A stretch of DNA of 64,000 nt from Trichobilharzia regenti (lineage: Eukaryota; Platyhelminthes; Trematoda; Strigeidida; Schistosomatidae): the NCBI GenBank assembly GCA_944472135.2, contig OX235263.1, forward strand, positions 18,777,379 through 18,841,378, in the 5' to 3' direction. Both the position numbers and the translations under genes were made by a program. Positions 27,401-41,919 of this stretch are shown here, one piece after another (the first letter of the stretch is position 1; every line of letters starts with the position of its first letter). The notes below the pieces were generated by a model. The model did not search any database. It was not told where the DNA came from and saw only the letters and a list, made by a program, of their open reading frames with translations.

Positions 27401-30400
27401 AACGTAGGGGGGGGGTCAAGCTAGAAGTTTGAAGTTTCGGTAGCAGTGGTGTTCAACTTTACGGAATGGGGTTGCTAGTCTCATGTTCGACCTTTCCTCT
27501 TTACCAGTTTTATTATTAATGGTTCAACGAGGTAAATGAGTGCATCGGTAGTCTGGGATAGAACCTCGGACCACATGTGTGGTTGGCGAGCATTCTATCA
27601 CTGTTCCACCGATGCATTTAGTGATCGGTGCCTGTGAGTATAGTATGTACTTTGCACAATCCAAGTGCAAATTACTGTTGGAAGATTGACAGGGACCTGT
27701 AACTGCACTCACCCGTGCAGAAGCATCCCTTGAAATTGTCTACAAATAGTCGCGTGAGTGCTAGTGAGGGTGTTACGGATGAAAGCTAGGGTGGCATTTT
27801 GGCTATTTTTGGTGCTGTGTTCGGTGCACGCAGCTTCGCTCTACACCTGTAGAACATGATCTCTTCTAGTTTATGATGTACTGTGACTGCGTATTTGACC
27901 ATCATTATCTCCGCGCAGTTGCTTGTGTCGGATGATGTAAGTGTGTCGGTAATTCTGAGGTTTGGCAGCGTATGTTTGGACATGTTGGAGGTCATCTTTC
28001 ATCTTGAAACACTGACTTCGTTGGGTTGGATATCTGCTACGAATGTCATCCCAGAGGCTCCCATATGACTCACTATTTGCTAGCTCTGGGACTGGATGGA
28101 GATGTGATGTGCTAGGTTAGCACCAGTAGTTACGTCACGACTCTCTAGGTGATTTCGGAGGAATAATTTGAATCGTTAGGATGAGATGTTTTATTAGATA
28201 TAACCAAGAATCGTAATCAATGGTGAATTTTCCAGAATTTCTCATCATTCTTCCTTTTCTGAAAGTAACATGAAGTGATGAATATGTGGGGTGGTCTTGA
28301 CAAGGATACTTGCCTGCTTTCTGGTTGACGTCCCTTACATATTCTCTCTTTTTCTCTGTGTATTTTATTTGTTTACTGTTGTGTGGCGTATTTCTCACTG
28401 CCCATAATTTACTAAGTTTGCGTTTTAAATATATTTTAAATAATAATAAATACTTTCTATTCTTTCTTTGACTTTTCAAAGTCCCTAAATCTGTCTGAAG
28501 ATTTTGTTGAATCTAAACAGCTGGCTATACGTACTCTTAGTGATATTGTTGTCCGTTTCCATGATGGATGCCCTGATCCTGAGTTAATTGCTCAATTTTA
28601 TTATTTAGTTCATCGAATTTGTGTATCAAAAGAAGAGGTGAGCCATTTTTCAAGATACAGTTTGTTTATTGTATGAAATAATTGAACACATATCTTTAGA
28701 AAATTATATTTATATTATCATTATTCCTTCGGGTTCTAAGTGGAAAATAGGGTTTCAACACTACGTCTTCATGTTATCCAGTTCTTTGCAGTCCTATTCA
28801 CTGGCTCTACGATATCCTACAAGCTTTAGTCTCCTCTCATGTTGTCTTTCATGTCGGCCGCGGATATTCGTCTGACTCGTTTCTCATTCGGGTTCCACTT
28901 AGGCGATGGCCTGGTGGGCGTCGTCACTCGTCGGTCTCCTTGGCATGCATACGACCCATCTCCATTTTTTGTGTCATATTTGTTGGGCAATAGGCTCTTG
29001 ATTGATTCGTTGCACTACAGAGTTCCTTGTGACATTATCCTTTCTGGCCGGTCATCTTATCTTCAGTTGGAAGCCAGTGAAGACAGCTGTTAACGAAGAT
29101 CAGAATCTTGCTGGAAATGATTTGGTGATTTGAGGGCCAAATTTTTGAAGCATATATATGTATATGAAACGATTTGATGTAGAGCAGATGTCTGAACTTG
29201 CAAACCAAGAGTTATTGATCAGTTGCTTGGTCCCAACTTGGGAAAACCTTAGTATTATACGACTATAACCCTGTGGAGAATAGAAAATGGCAAATTGACA
29301 CATTTTTCAGGGATCAATAAATCTAAGAACCTGAAGTTTTATTGTTAGTCTGCTTCAAACAATTGTTTTTGTAGCCTCTGCAATGAATCCACTTATAGTG
29401 AGTGACCGGTTACTCTGCATGGTGTACAACTATCCTAAATAGAAATATGAGGGAAGTGTTTGTCTGTAACAGATGGTTAACGCCTCCTGACTTTCTTAAG
29501 CGTATCCATTCTACACTTTGTCTTCTCTCGTTAGTTTGCATTATAATCATCATGGGCTCACTATCTGACTACCGCGTTAGCTTTTTTTATCCTTTACAGA
29601 GTATGCCATCATCTGATCCTATTCTGTAATGCGCTGATGCCGTACATTTGATGGAATTATCAAATGTGTACTTGTTTGCCTAGTCAAATATGTCGTTTCT
29701 CATGACCTATTGATTTCGACGTGTTTACTATCGTTGGTTTGCGGAGATTTCATTGGTTACAGGTTTGATCAAAGCTAACATTCGCTAGGGAGTCATTGAA
29801 GACCAGTTAAGAAGTACTGTCAGCTGTTTGGTCCTAGTTTGAGACACCTAAGCAGTATTCACCCATGGCCCTCCTGCGGACCAAACATTAGACCTTCAGA
29901 ATACAAAGCGCGAGCTCGTTGGTCATTTAGCCCCTAGGACCTAATCTAATGGCCACCAGTCCGTTAATTCTGACTTCTGTCAATTCACAATATATATAGC
30001 TCAACTTCCAGTCAATATCACCGGCTAGTAATCGTTTTTCTTGCCTGACTTGATAGATCCCAGTGTTGACTATTTCTCACTAGAACTCCGGGTAGCTTCC
30101 TACATAGACCCAAACTAAATATCAACTACTGATTTTCAGGGATATGATTAGTTACAGGTCGGATAGCAAGCTGGCGGCATCAGTTAGAGAACCATTAGAA
30201 AAACCCAAAGGAACTAGGCAGATATTTTATCTCACTATCGGAGTCTTCAGCTAGTATTCTAAACGTCGGCAAAATAACATGAAATTAGTCTATTGTAACT
30301 CCCGAAATTGACAAAACGCGTCTTTATGATTTACAGCGCTTTAAGTGACATTTCTTTTACTATAAGTAACAAGTTTTCAACCACTTTTAGGACATTCTAC

Positions 30401-33400
30401 CGTTGTCTTAAGTATTATTCACTTTGTTCATCTGTTTTTTTTCTGTCTTTCAGAAATATGTTTTCGAAATCATTCGGTCGTGTAGTATGCGTATATTTGT
30501 GTCCTCTCTTCCGTCTACGCATTTACTTATTCTGGATTTCTTAAGTGGTGTAAATGTTGTTTTAACAAATCCCAGTCCCGGACCAGAGGTAAATCTCTTC
30601 ATGTTATCCCTAAGAAGGATAATTTATGATGTAATCCTTTTTCATTTTCTCTTCTTCTTTTGTTTGTATTCTTTATCTAAACCTCATGTCGGCTTTGTTT
30701 ACAAGTACCAATAATATGTCTTGTTCTAATATTATAAATGGCCATATTTAAAGATTAGACAGTGAATCTTTTTGTAGGTCGAAAGTATTCCTGTCTTCTC
30801 GCCTCGACGTATGGTCTTGAATATGATCCAGTCTACCAAAATCAAGAATATCAACGGATTGATTGAAGGGGAACATACTTTTTTATTCTTATGTGCATAA
30901 GTTGAATATAAAAATGTCATAGTTTAAGGAAACAGCAATTCAGGAATTGTGATGACAAAATCTTTACTACTGACACGAAAGGAAACTAACTATTTGTGAG
31001 TACAACAATAATAATAATATCAATCGGTGGATGGTGACTGGCAGTGGAATCCAGAACAACGCGCATTTCGTCCTATTTGTGACTCGTCATCTGGATGTGC
31101 CTGTATTCCGCAGTGAGTGATGATGTTCCCTCCGAGGCTCGCACCTAGTGCCAGACCAAGTGGTCTAGTGGATAACGCTTTAGCGTTTGAAACTATGGGC
31201 ACTGGGTTCGAGCCTCGGTGGGAATATCATCACTCACTAGGGAATGCAAGCACATCCAGATGACGAGTCCCAAATGGGACGAAACGCGCATCCTGGATTC
31301 CACTGCTAGTCACCATCTAATTACATGTCAAGACATCGTCAAGATATCTACACAAGAAGCCGACATGTCAACCTGAGACCGAGCACTTCGGTTCAATCAA
31401 TCGACGGGAAAATTTAAAATTGAATTAAATAATAATAATATATTTGTGGAGAATTTCATGGAGTGTTTGATAAATAACCTACAGAAAACACTAAGAATTT
31501 ATCAGCAGCATTAAGAATTGATTGGAAATCATCTAATTGAGTTAAGATTTGTGGTATTTCTGCTGTTATTATCATTATTATTTTCTGTTTTGACCCATTG
31601 ATGTCAACTAAATCACTTCGAAATGTTTCCTGCATGCAACATTACGTAATCGTTTTCCTGTATGTCTCTGGTTAAGTTAGCTGGTCATTCAGTCGAACTT
31701 AACAACCATTTTTTACTTCTTTGTGTATTTGAATATACTTTGTATGTGTTTTCGGGATTTTATTCATGCTACTTGGCTTATGGAAATTGTTGGGTGAATT
31801 TTTACTGGTACGTTAAGGACTTGAATAGTTGAATCGAAACCTTCTGGCTGTTGTTTAAAACCCTGCATAGTAATATAAGCTCCTAGATTCAATATTCTTG
31901 AGATATTTTAAACCGGTTGTTCTCAGCCCTCGTTGATATATTTGAATAAGGCATTAAGAAGACAAATTTCGCGAGATGATATCGTCATTTCGTAGTTTCT
32001 TTACAACCGCTTTACAACTAACATGGTTAACAAGGATAAAATAAAATTCATGAAAATTACTCAGTTAAATAAAAAATAAAAACAAAAGTACATACTAATG
32101 ACCAATCATATTTAGATAGGTCATGTAGTCCATGGTAGGCGAAGATTGAAGTCTATTGATTTTTGTACACACAGTTTAGGCTGTATGCGACTGTGATTAA
32201 TCCAAAGTGCTTCCATCACCTTCAATATAGTTGGGAATCGGTCGCCACAAGTCCATGTCGTTTCTGCATCGTAACTGAAGTGTTAAACACTTTTTCCTTT
32301 CTGCCTTCTGGTACTGTTATTCAATACTTGGGATTATTTTCACCCCTTTGTCTTGTTACCATTTACTTTGATTTCAGTCGATTGTGAAGCTACCACATTT
32401 ATTGAAGATGACCAGGACATGTGTTACGCATGTTGAGCTATCGTCTTCTTCGACGAGCAGTCTTAGCTGACGTAGTCTGTCTCTGTCTGTTTTCGACATA
32501 GAACTTTGCACAAATGTGCGGAAGTTCAAGTCGCCACATTCCGTGTAGCACGCGAAGCAAGAGAAGAAAGTACAAGAAAAGCATAAGAGAAACAGTGAGC
32601 AGAGGTATGAGACAAAGGAGTAATAAAGAAATACAAAACAGTTTCATTGAAGATCATAAGTCACAGGGAATGGATGCATCTGCGCCACTGAGAACGATTT
32701 TGAGCCATGTCACCAATTGTTTCCAACCATAGATTTTTACCGTCCCGAGGACCCCAGCCTGGAAGTCTACACCTTTCTACGTGGCTTAGACCAACTGTTG
32801 TGGATTTCATTGACTGATGCCAAGTTTTTGTTTGACCGCCGCTAGCTTTTTTCCAGGCTGACCCTTTATCCGCTAACCATGCTCGTCGAGGGAGGCGATG
32901 GCTTGGCATACGTAACACATGTCCTAACCATCTCAGTCTTTGTAGCTTCACGACTTCGTCGATTGATTTCCCCTGTTTACCTAGAACTCTACGCCTAACC
33001 TCCATGTTGCTCACCTTATTATGCCACTTTACACGGGAAATAGAACGCAGGCACCTATGATCAAAGACAGCTAGTCTTTTCATGTCTTCCACTCTCAGTG
33101 GCCAGGTCTCACAACCATAAAGGAGGACGGAGCGGACTGATGAGCAGTACACCCGCCCTTTGGTCGATAGTCGAACATCTCGTCTACGCCAGAGTCGGCG
33201 TAAACTAACAAATGCGAAACGAGCCCCTTGTATTCGTGCTGAGATTTCGTCAGAGATCAGCCCGTTGGGGCTGATGGTACTTCCCAAATAAGTGAAGCGG
33301 TCAACGTGCTCTACCACTTCACTTCCTATTTTTAAACCAGGCGTCGATGTAGTCCAGTCTTGTAACATTTTCTTGCATTTGGCGGGAGCGAATCGCATGC

Positions 33401-36400
33401 CAAACATTCGTAGATTGCGGCTCAAGGTGTTTAGAAGACTCTGCATTTCGTCAGCGTCTTCGCCTAGAATGACTATATCGTCTGCATATTCCAAGTCAAC
33501 GAGATTATTCCCTGGTAGTAAGTCAATCCCTGAGTCACTGAAGTCACCTAGGGTTAAGTCCATTAACACATCTATGATGAAGTTGAATAGAAAAGGAGAT
33601 AATGGGCATCCTTGACGGACACCACTAGTCATCACCAGTTGAGATGACAACTCGCCGTAAGCCCTCACCTGGCTGTATGAGTACGAGTAGAGTGCCTTAA
33701 TCAGTGCAATATATTTTCTTGGAATTCCCTTTACAGCCAAGCATCTCCAGAGAACTTCCCGATCGACAGAGTCGAATGCTGCCTTTAGGTCAAGAAATAT
33801 AATGACTGTTGGACGCCGGTAGGAATGACTATGTTCTAGAATCTGTCGGAGGGTGAAGATATGATCAATACACCCTCTTCCTGGTCTAAAGCCTGCCTGG
33901 CTCTCTCGTGTTTGTGCTTCCCGAGCACCACTCAGTCTACGCATGATTATTGAGCCTAAGACTTTAGATACTATATTAGTCAAGCTAATCCCTCTGTGAT
34001 TATCACAGGAAGACTTGTCTCCCTTCTTGTATATGGGGATAATCAGTGACTTACACCAACCCGATTGGACTTCTTCTGATTCCCAGACGCTGCCTAGTAC
34101 CTCAGTTAATCCGGACAGTAAGCTGTCTCCACCGTACTTAAATACCTCTGGCGTCATTCCATCAGGTCCCGCTGCTTTGCCTAGTTTCAGATTGGTGACA
34201 GCTTTAGTAACCTCAGTTAGTGACGGAGGACCTGTGTCTATATTCCATTCAGGGAGGTGTTCGATGCTCGGAAGGTTGAGCGTGGCTGTGGGCAAATTAA
34301 ACTGCTCCTCATAATGCTCTTTCCAACGATCCAGTCGTCTATCCTGTGAGCTAATTATAGTGCCATTTTTTTCCGAGATTGTCTCACTAATGATTTGTCT
34401 TCTCCCACCCGTTTCCCTGATGAGTCCAAAGAGTTGCCTGGTGTTGCCTATCCTCAAAGCTTTCTCCATCTCTTTGGCTTTTGTCGCCCACCACTGTTCA
34501 CGGTCGTTGCGGAGACTTTTCGTAAGTTTCCTCATGTGCAGCTTTCGCTCCTCATTGAATTCGGAGCTCGCCGGAATAAGTCTTCTAGCATCTATCAGTT
34601 CGGATGAGGCGGTGGAGATCCAGTGGTTTTTACTCACCTTTGGGTTTACCTTATTCACAGCTTTTACAGCTGTATCTATGGCTGACTGGATATTTTTCCA
34701 AGCTTCTTCAGGGTGAGCACAGCTGTCGAACACAGATATGTGTTTAGTTAGTTCTTCCTGAAATACGGATTTAGTTTCCTGACGTAGGATTAAGCTGAGA
34801 AAGAGTTAGAGGTAGTCAAATCGAAACCCATCATCAATCCGTTATCAAGTCTTTGAATGTCAGTTTTTAGCCTAGTGGAGGAGATATAAACTGCCTAATT
34901 AGGGACGGATAACCAATCATCGCAGACTGTTTGTGACATGTCTCAAAATGCAAATATATTCGCTCTTTTCGAACTCACAGGTCCATTAAGTCCTCATCAT
35001 ATTCCATGTCAATATTCTTTCTTCATTTCTGTGTGGTGTATGGAGTGTGGCAAATTGAACTATTGCGCTTTTTTGTGTGTGTATAGTTCTCCCTACCGAT
35101 AGCTGCTACATTGACGTGGTGCTCGAGCTCGCACATCACAATGAACCAACAAGCTACACTAGTTGGAACTATTGTTCCTTTAGGTCTTACCATGCAAGGA
35201 AGGTTGTTAGGATAGCGATTAGACTAAAAGCAATTACCAGCATTGTGTAAGAATCTTTCTTACACTATGCTGGGGGGTCTGAGGGCGAAGTCATACTGCT
35301 GGGGAACAGGGGTGTAACAGCAGTGAGGTGTTTCCCTCAGATGACCAGGATGCCAGCTATACTGTCTCTCCACTCTGGAGAGAAGGGGTCAGTAAAAGTC
35401 GGCCCCAAAAATTGTACATCCCGACTTACCCTAGGGTGATTTGTAACCGACGGAAAGTTTACTAATACGGAACCAATCCCAGAAACCAGTTCATACAGGC
35501 CGTGTGTGACAGGCTTCTGCGGTCACGCAACACTAAATCCTCTTTCTGTTTCAGGTATCCAAAGAATCAATCAACTTCCACGGTGTGGGCAGCCGGGAAA
35601 TAACAACCGCCCATACACTTCCAAGAGCACACGAAACCTCTTCGAGCATCACTTCCTTCTTTAACTGTATATATCTACCTAGGAGTTTAGTCGATCATTT
35701 CGATAGTGCTTATACTGATATGATTTCATGCGACATTCTATGTTTTTACATCAGAGTGGAGAAAATGAGTATAGAAAATCAGTGAATATATTTTTTTAAC
35801 TTTATATATATCGAGAGTATGGGGGATAATTCACAAATCAGTACACAAAAAAAATATATATTTTCACCAGGATACCCGTATCAACAATTTTGATGTTTCA
35901 TATGATACTACTGGTAATCTCTGCTAAGACTCACACTTTGAAGAAATAATTATCGAATGTTGTACTGGTGTATGTATTAATAATTCTAAAATATCTCTCA
36001 GCTTAATATATATATATATATATTTTCACTGTTGGTATGTTTCACTTTTTTTCCGGTTAGGTCCCGAGGTCAGAAGCTATATCTGTGATATTATCCTTAT
36101 TGTGTTATCCACATCATTTTGAATCATTGGAATCCATTGAATCTACATGCTTAGAACCGAGGATCATTGCCTGTAATGATCTGAAGGTAATTATTATTAT
36201 TGTTATAAAATCTTTTGTTTGTCATGTGTTTGATCAGGTCATAATGCACATACAACTGAATAATTAGAAAACTAAACCATTTTACGTCTAGTTAGTTGTT
36301 TTTCCCGGAATTCAAAAGGATTTCACTGAAGAACCAGGGACTACATATTACCTACGTTTCGTCCTTGTTTGGGACATTTCAGTGATACGCGCTTATGTTG

Positions 36401-37372
36401 ACCACGTCACAGGGATGGCTAAAACCAAGACCTTAAGGTTACCAAACGAGGCGGGAATTCCTAAGCAGGAAAGTTCGTCAGTTAAGTTTTAGGACTGTCG
36501 CTCGCCAATGACATTTCGTTCCAGTGGTCAAACGGTCGGCGAGCTTACCTTGTAACCGGAAGCCCCTGCGTTTGTTTCCTAGTGTGATTATGATTGCATA
36601 TTGATGATGAGTTCCAAGAAGGGGTGAAATTTCCGCCCAGTACTCCCAGATTTTCATTGGCTCTCAGACCGAAGTGTCTTCGTGATCACTGTTGAAATCT
36701 ATCAGAATCCTTGCAAACTAATGAACTTGAACTGAACATAACTCGTATCCGCCACCGCGAGTGGAGGAAGGACCACAAGGAGGGTGTCTACTAGATGTTT
36801 TGAGAATATGTGTGAGAATAGTAAAGTATTTACAAATATGATTATCAGACAACTGATACAGTGGAAATTAGTCAGGACTTCAAAATAATGAATGTATGAA
36901 GAAGAGCATGGTGACCCCCTTCACCATCGCAGAAACCATTGCAATCAGACGAATTCAGCCTAATGCCTATATTCCGAAAGATAGCTTGATAAATCTCTCA
37001 CCACCCCATAGTTATCGTAATTGTTTTGTTTGTGTGTTATTTGTATTTGGTTCCACTGCTTAGCATTTCACTTAATTTTGATTTATACTAACTGAATTGA
37101 TTTCACTATTATGTTTACAAATCTACTTGGTATCTTTTTTTTGTGTATGTCATAATTTTAAATTTTTCTGTTCACTCTCATCATCTTGAACTTTTCATCA
37201 TGTTTTTTATAAATTCACTCTGTTGTTCTTTTGTGATTTTTGTGCTTAGTTAATTCGTTGTTTCTAAGCCGAATGTAAACTCTGATTTCTCCCTCTTGTC
37301 TAATTATGCTATGACAGTTAGCCTTTTAACGTTGAATAATTTGTCTGCTTACATCATTTTTGGAATTATGAA

Positions 37373-37424
<52 letters not shown>

Positions 37425-40400
37425 CCATAATTTATTCAGAGCAAAATAGTTAGAGCGAACAATTGTGGTTTCAATAAATTCTTCCTTCATCAGGCTCTAC
37501 AATTATAAATTCCATTAATTTGAGCATACAATATCCAGCCAGTAAAGGCAAATTAGAATCATATCAGAAAGTGTATTGTGGAACAAGTATGAGTAAGATG
37601 GGATGAAACAATAGTCAGATAGTTTTTTAATATGCATGGTCAATGAGAACATGGGACAAAATGAGATGAAGTAATTTAATTTAATGATGTGTGTGTGTAC
37701 ATCTAAATATAGTCAACGGAAAATACAGGTTTCGAGAGTGAGTGTAATCAGGGTTGTGTGAGACAATATGAAAATAAACCAACGAATTCGGCGGACTAGA
37801 CACAAGTTCAAGATTGAAAATGACGACAATAAGAATTATTGTAAAATAATAAGGATGATATGGTGTAAAATTACAAGTATTGATAGTGGATGATTGTCAT
37901 ATAATAATAATGAATATAATGAAGTGGAATGAACAGGATTTTGTAAATACGATAGCAAGTTAGAAAAGCACTACTTCAACCCAAGGTAATAGAAATCATA
38001 AGAAAGGTCATGAAATCATAAAAGTCGAAAATGAACGTTTGTCAATGAAGCAGAGGAATAGAAGAAGAAGAAAAGAAAATCGTGATAGCAATTTAAAGTG
38101 CCAGTGTTTATGGAGGATTTGTTGGCTTTATTGTAGGCCAAGGTAAACACAGAGGTTGAACACCTTTCTGTATACAAAGTGTCGGTTTTCTGGTATTTCT
38201 TACAACCGCCGCAGCTAGTGATAGAAGACGTCGTCGAGTTCCTCTAGATAGATTACTAGGAACGCGGTAAGTAACTGAGAACGCCTGATGAAATATGTAA
38301 ATCTCTGATTTCCATACAACTCATTCTGCTCACAGTGTCTGTACTGTAGTTCGACGTGGTTACCACTAGATTTATATATATATATCCTGTAGGTAGCAGT
38401 ATTATTGATGTGAAAATCTCTCTATGAAGGACCTATTTATGTAAATATTGATATTTATATGAATAAATATTTCAGTTGATCTTGTAATTATTATAGCTTT
38501 CTTCCAACCTGTACATTCGCATATCTTTTTGCGACTTAATCTTTACTGTTTGTCTTTGTTTTTCTGCTTGCTATGATGTAATGGGTGCACTGTTAATAAT
38601 AACATGTCGTTCTCTACCATTGAAGTTTTGTTTGGATATATTTAAGGTTATTTTGTGGATTGACGGTTTGGCCTTGAACTGTTTGTGGGGAATGTGTTTT
38701 TGTGTTCTGTGTGATTCTTGCAGACAGAGTTTTGATCGCATCTTCTTGTTGTAAATATCCTTTTTCACTCTCAGGTATTTAAGGCTTACGTGTGGTTAAT
38801 TTTCTTGTACGGCACATGTTTTTGTTTGCTTGGGAAAGTTTTTAGACTACATATAGAACTGTTGGATGGCATTGTTTGAGGTAGTTTTGTACTTTTATTT
38901 GTTATAGTGCGTCGGTGGCACAGTGGTTAGGACTCTCGCCGGCCATGCACATGGGCCAGGGTTCGAGCCCGCACCGATGCACACCTGATATCTATGGTGG
39001 GCCTGCGAAATTTGGGCTACCGATATCCATGCTGAAAATTCCATACTTGTACCGAAAATACTGTGTGGAATCAAGCTGTAAATCAAATATATATATATAT
39101 ATATATATATACGTCATTGGTTCATCGGTATAGTGGGCACTAACCACTCACGTTTTTCTATGGTTTGATCCCCGGTCGATGTATCCAAAACTTCGCTTGG
39201 TCGGTAGTAAGCTTCTAACTACAGAAGACAAGGGCCAGGCAACCGATCGTTTATTGGGGAAATCAAGAGATATTATAGATTTTTATGTACATTATAATTC
39301 GTTATTTTTAGCAGAGAAATAGCGTCTTCTGATTGGTTGTTTTCTCGCTAAGAGTTATCTGTCATCTCTTTGTGGCCGTTTCTTTGAAGGTCAGACCATA
39401 TATCTGCTAATCGTATCCGCCCACGCATAGTCTACTGTGATTGGTTGTTGAGTTAGTCTTTGTTCTTGACCAAGATTTTGGAGGTAAACAACTTTGACGT
39501 AAATTACTGTCTATCAATTTTGACTGGCAGACAGCTCTCACCACAAGTTGAATAAAAAAAGAGGTTGAGCGTGACGTTAACGTTCTCACGTCATGAAAGA
39601 ATACACATCATTGCTACTGGAACTTCAATAGAGCTCAAGCGTGAAGCCCCAAGTTCCACTTGGCACGCATAAGAATAAAAAAAATTATTGTTTAATAGTC
39701 CCACAGATTCTACTACACCGACAGTATACTTCTGACTGTGTGTGCGTGAGTCGTGGAAATTTGGTTAGCTATGCAGAGAGTGGTGCGTCGATTGGCTTTC
39801 TCCTTTCAGATCAAAACGCTTTAGGTTTGTTGGTTTGTGTGTTTTACAGTGGCTACTGTCATTACTATTAAATTAACACTTTCTGTTAGAAGCATAATAG
39901 CATTGTGATAAGATGAAAAAGCAGGGTAATGAATGATCAGAATGCTAACTTGTGATGATTGCATTCACAAGTAAAATAATTAAATGTTTTTGTTATAAAT
40001 CAGTGCACATGTTCTCTGTGTGTATGCAAATTAAAAACGGGGAAATGATGACTAACTCATGTGATAAAATTTTTACCTTTGGTATTTTGTGTTGTTCCTT
40101 ATGGTGTGTGTGTGTTTGTATAAGTGTATTTTTTCTCACATTTCATACTCATTATTGTAGGTGTAAAACTACACTTTCTTTTTGTGGTCATTTTTTGTAA
40201 ATTCTCTTGGATCAATTATCTATTTATCTACATTATGTTCATTATTATTATTAATTATTGTTCCCTTGGGTTCTTAGTAGAACACAGGGCTTCAACTGCA
40301 CGTCTCCACTTGCCACTTCTGTCTTCTGCTGTACTTTTCACCTGCATCCATGTTAGTCCATACTGTTTCAACTCCTCTTCACATGATCTCCTCCTTGTCA

Positions 40401-41837
40401 CCCTTGCACTGAAGATCCACTCGCCGCTTCTCTTTCGGCCTGGTTCCAATCGAGCAATGGCCTGACGCGCGCGCAGTGTCACCCAGCGCGGTGCCTCCTC
40501 AGCGAGTGTCCAATCTATCTCCACTTTCTCCTGCATATTTGTTGGGCGATTGGTTCTTGTTTTGCTTGTTTGTGCCCCATAGTTTCTTGTTGGTGATTCT
40601 TTCCGGCCATCTGATTGATCTTCAGTATAGAGCGAAGACAGTTAGTTGTTGATAGAGGTTTGCAACAGGCTGTTGGAAATATTGTTTGTGACCCGCCCGC
40701 CAAGTTTCTGATCCGCATAGAAGAACTGACTTGACGTTTGTATTGAAAATCCGAATTTTGTTGTACATAAGTGTGTGTATATAATTGTAATTTCTTGGAA
40801 GAACTGAGGCGAAAAGTTCCTGTAGTTCTAAACCTTCTGATGAAAATTTGCCAATGTGTACGCAAGTTAATACAGTGAGCGTCATCTGTATTACTTATGT
40901 CTTTTACGACCATACTTCTCCTAAAGCGTTAGTCCAGTTTGAATGAAATCAGTAGAATAGATCATAGAGATATTATCCAATGCCATCATTTCATTTAAGT
41001 TTTACTATAAATAGGCGCGTACTAACCTTGATGAATCAATCTGTTAGTCTTTCACGTCTCATGAACTATTGTTTTAATAGGAAAGGCGTGCGTGCACAGT
41101 GGTTATGACTCTCGCCGACCATGCACATGGTCTGGGTTTCGATCCCCTGCCGACGCACACCTGATATCTATGGTCGGCCTGCGAAATTTGGGCTGACTAT
41201 ATCAAATGCTAAAAATTCCATACCTGCACCAAAAAATACAGTGTGGAATCAAGCTATAATCAAATCAGTATCAGGTTGTTGTGATTCTCACATGTTCCCA
41301 CAGTTCAAGACGGTAGTAGCAATAGAATACAATATATATCCATTTGAACATTCTATCTGCTGTTAGAGACAGAATACTTTCCCACAGTTCAACACAGTGC
41401 ATACAATGTATCTGTTTGAACATTCTATTTCATGTCGTTTGATGTCAACCAAAATCTAGTGAAAAGTCGTGACCAGTAGAGTGCAGCAGGCCGGGTTTGA
41501 GGACAAATATTCGCCGAAGACATTGGCTGGCGGTCGCTCTGTGTCGTAAATTGGCAGAAATTAGAATTCATGGGCCATTGGATCGGGTCCCAATGGCTTA
41601 ATGGTCTGCGAGCTCGCTAGCCTTGTAACCAGAAAGTCCTGGGTTTGAACGATGGCGGCGGGTGCATACTGCCGAGGAGTTCCAAACTAGGACAAAACAG
41701 CTGTTCAGTACTCCCCGGTGGTTTTCCAATGGTTCTCTAACCAGTGTCAACTCATGATGAAATCCTGTAACCAATCAATCAAATGCCTACAAACCAACAC
41801 TTAAAAGCACGCCCTCAGCGATTGGTTAAATAATATA

Positions 41838-41919
<82 letters not shown>

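Larger units (their letters stand above)
26501..28481. other. Intron segments outside the named repeats
   Basis: 26501-27084 is AT-rich with (AAT)n and (AACT)n runs. 27621-28140 is a GC-balanced block of unknown origin with a 70-codon minus-strand frame (27786-27995). 28141-28481 leads into the exon acceptor. Nothing else is recognised. Confidence 0.4.

Noticed and set aside
38908..38990. Possible functional tRNA gene (A- and B-box, 5' half of a cloverleaf)
   Set aside because: It is part of the S3 repeat with several copies, and no complete acceptor stem can be formed.
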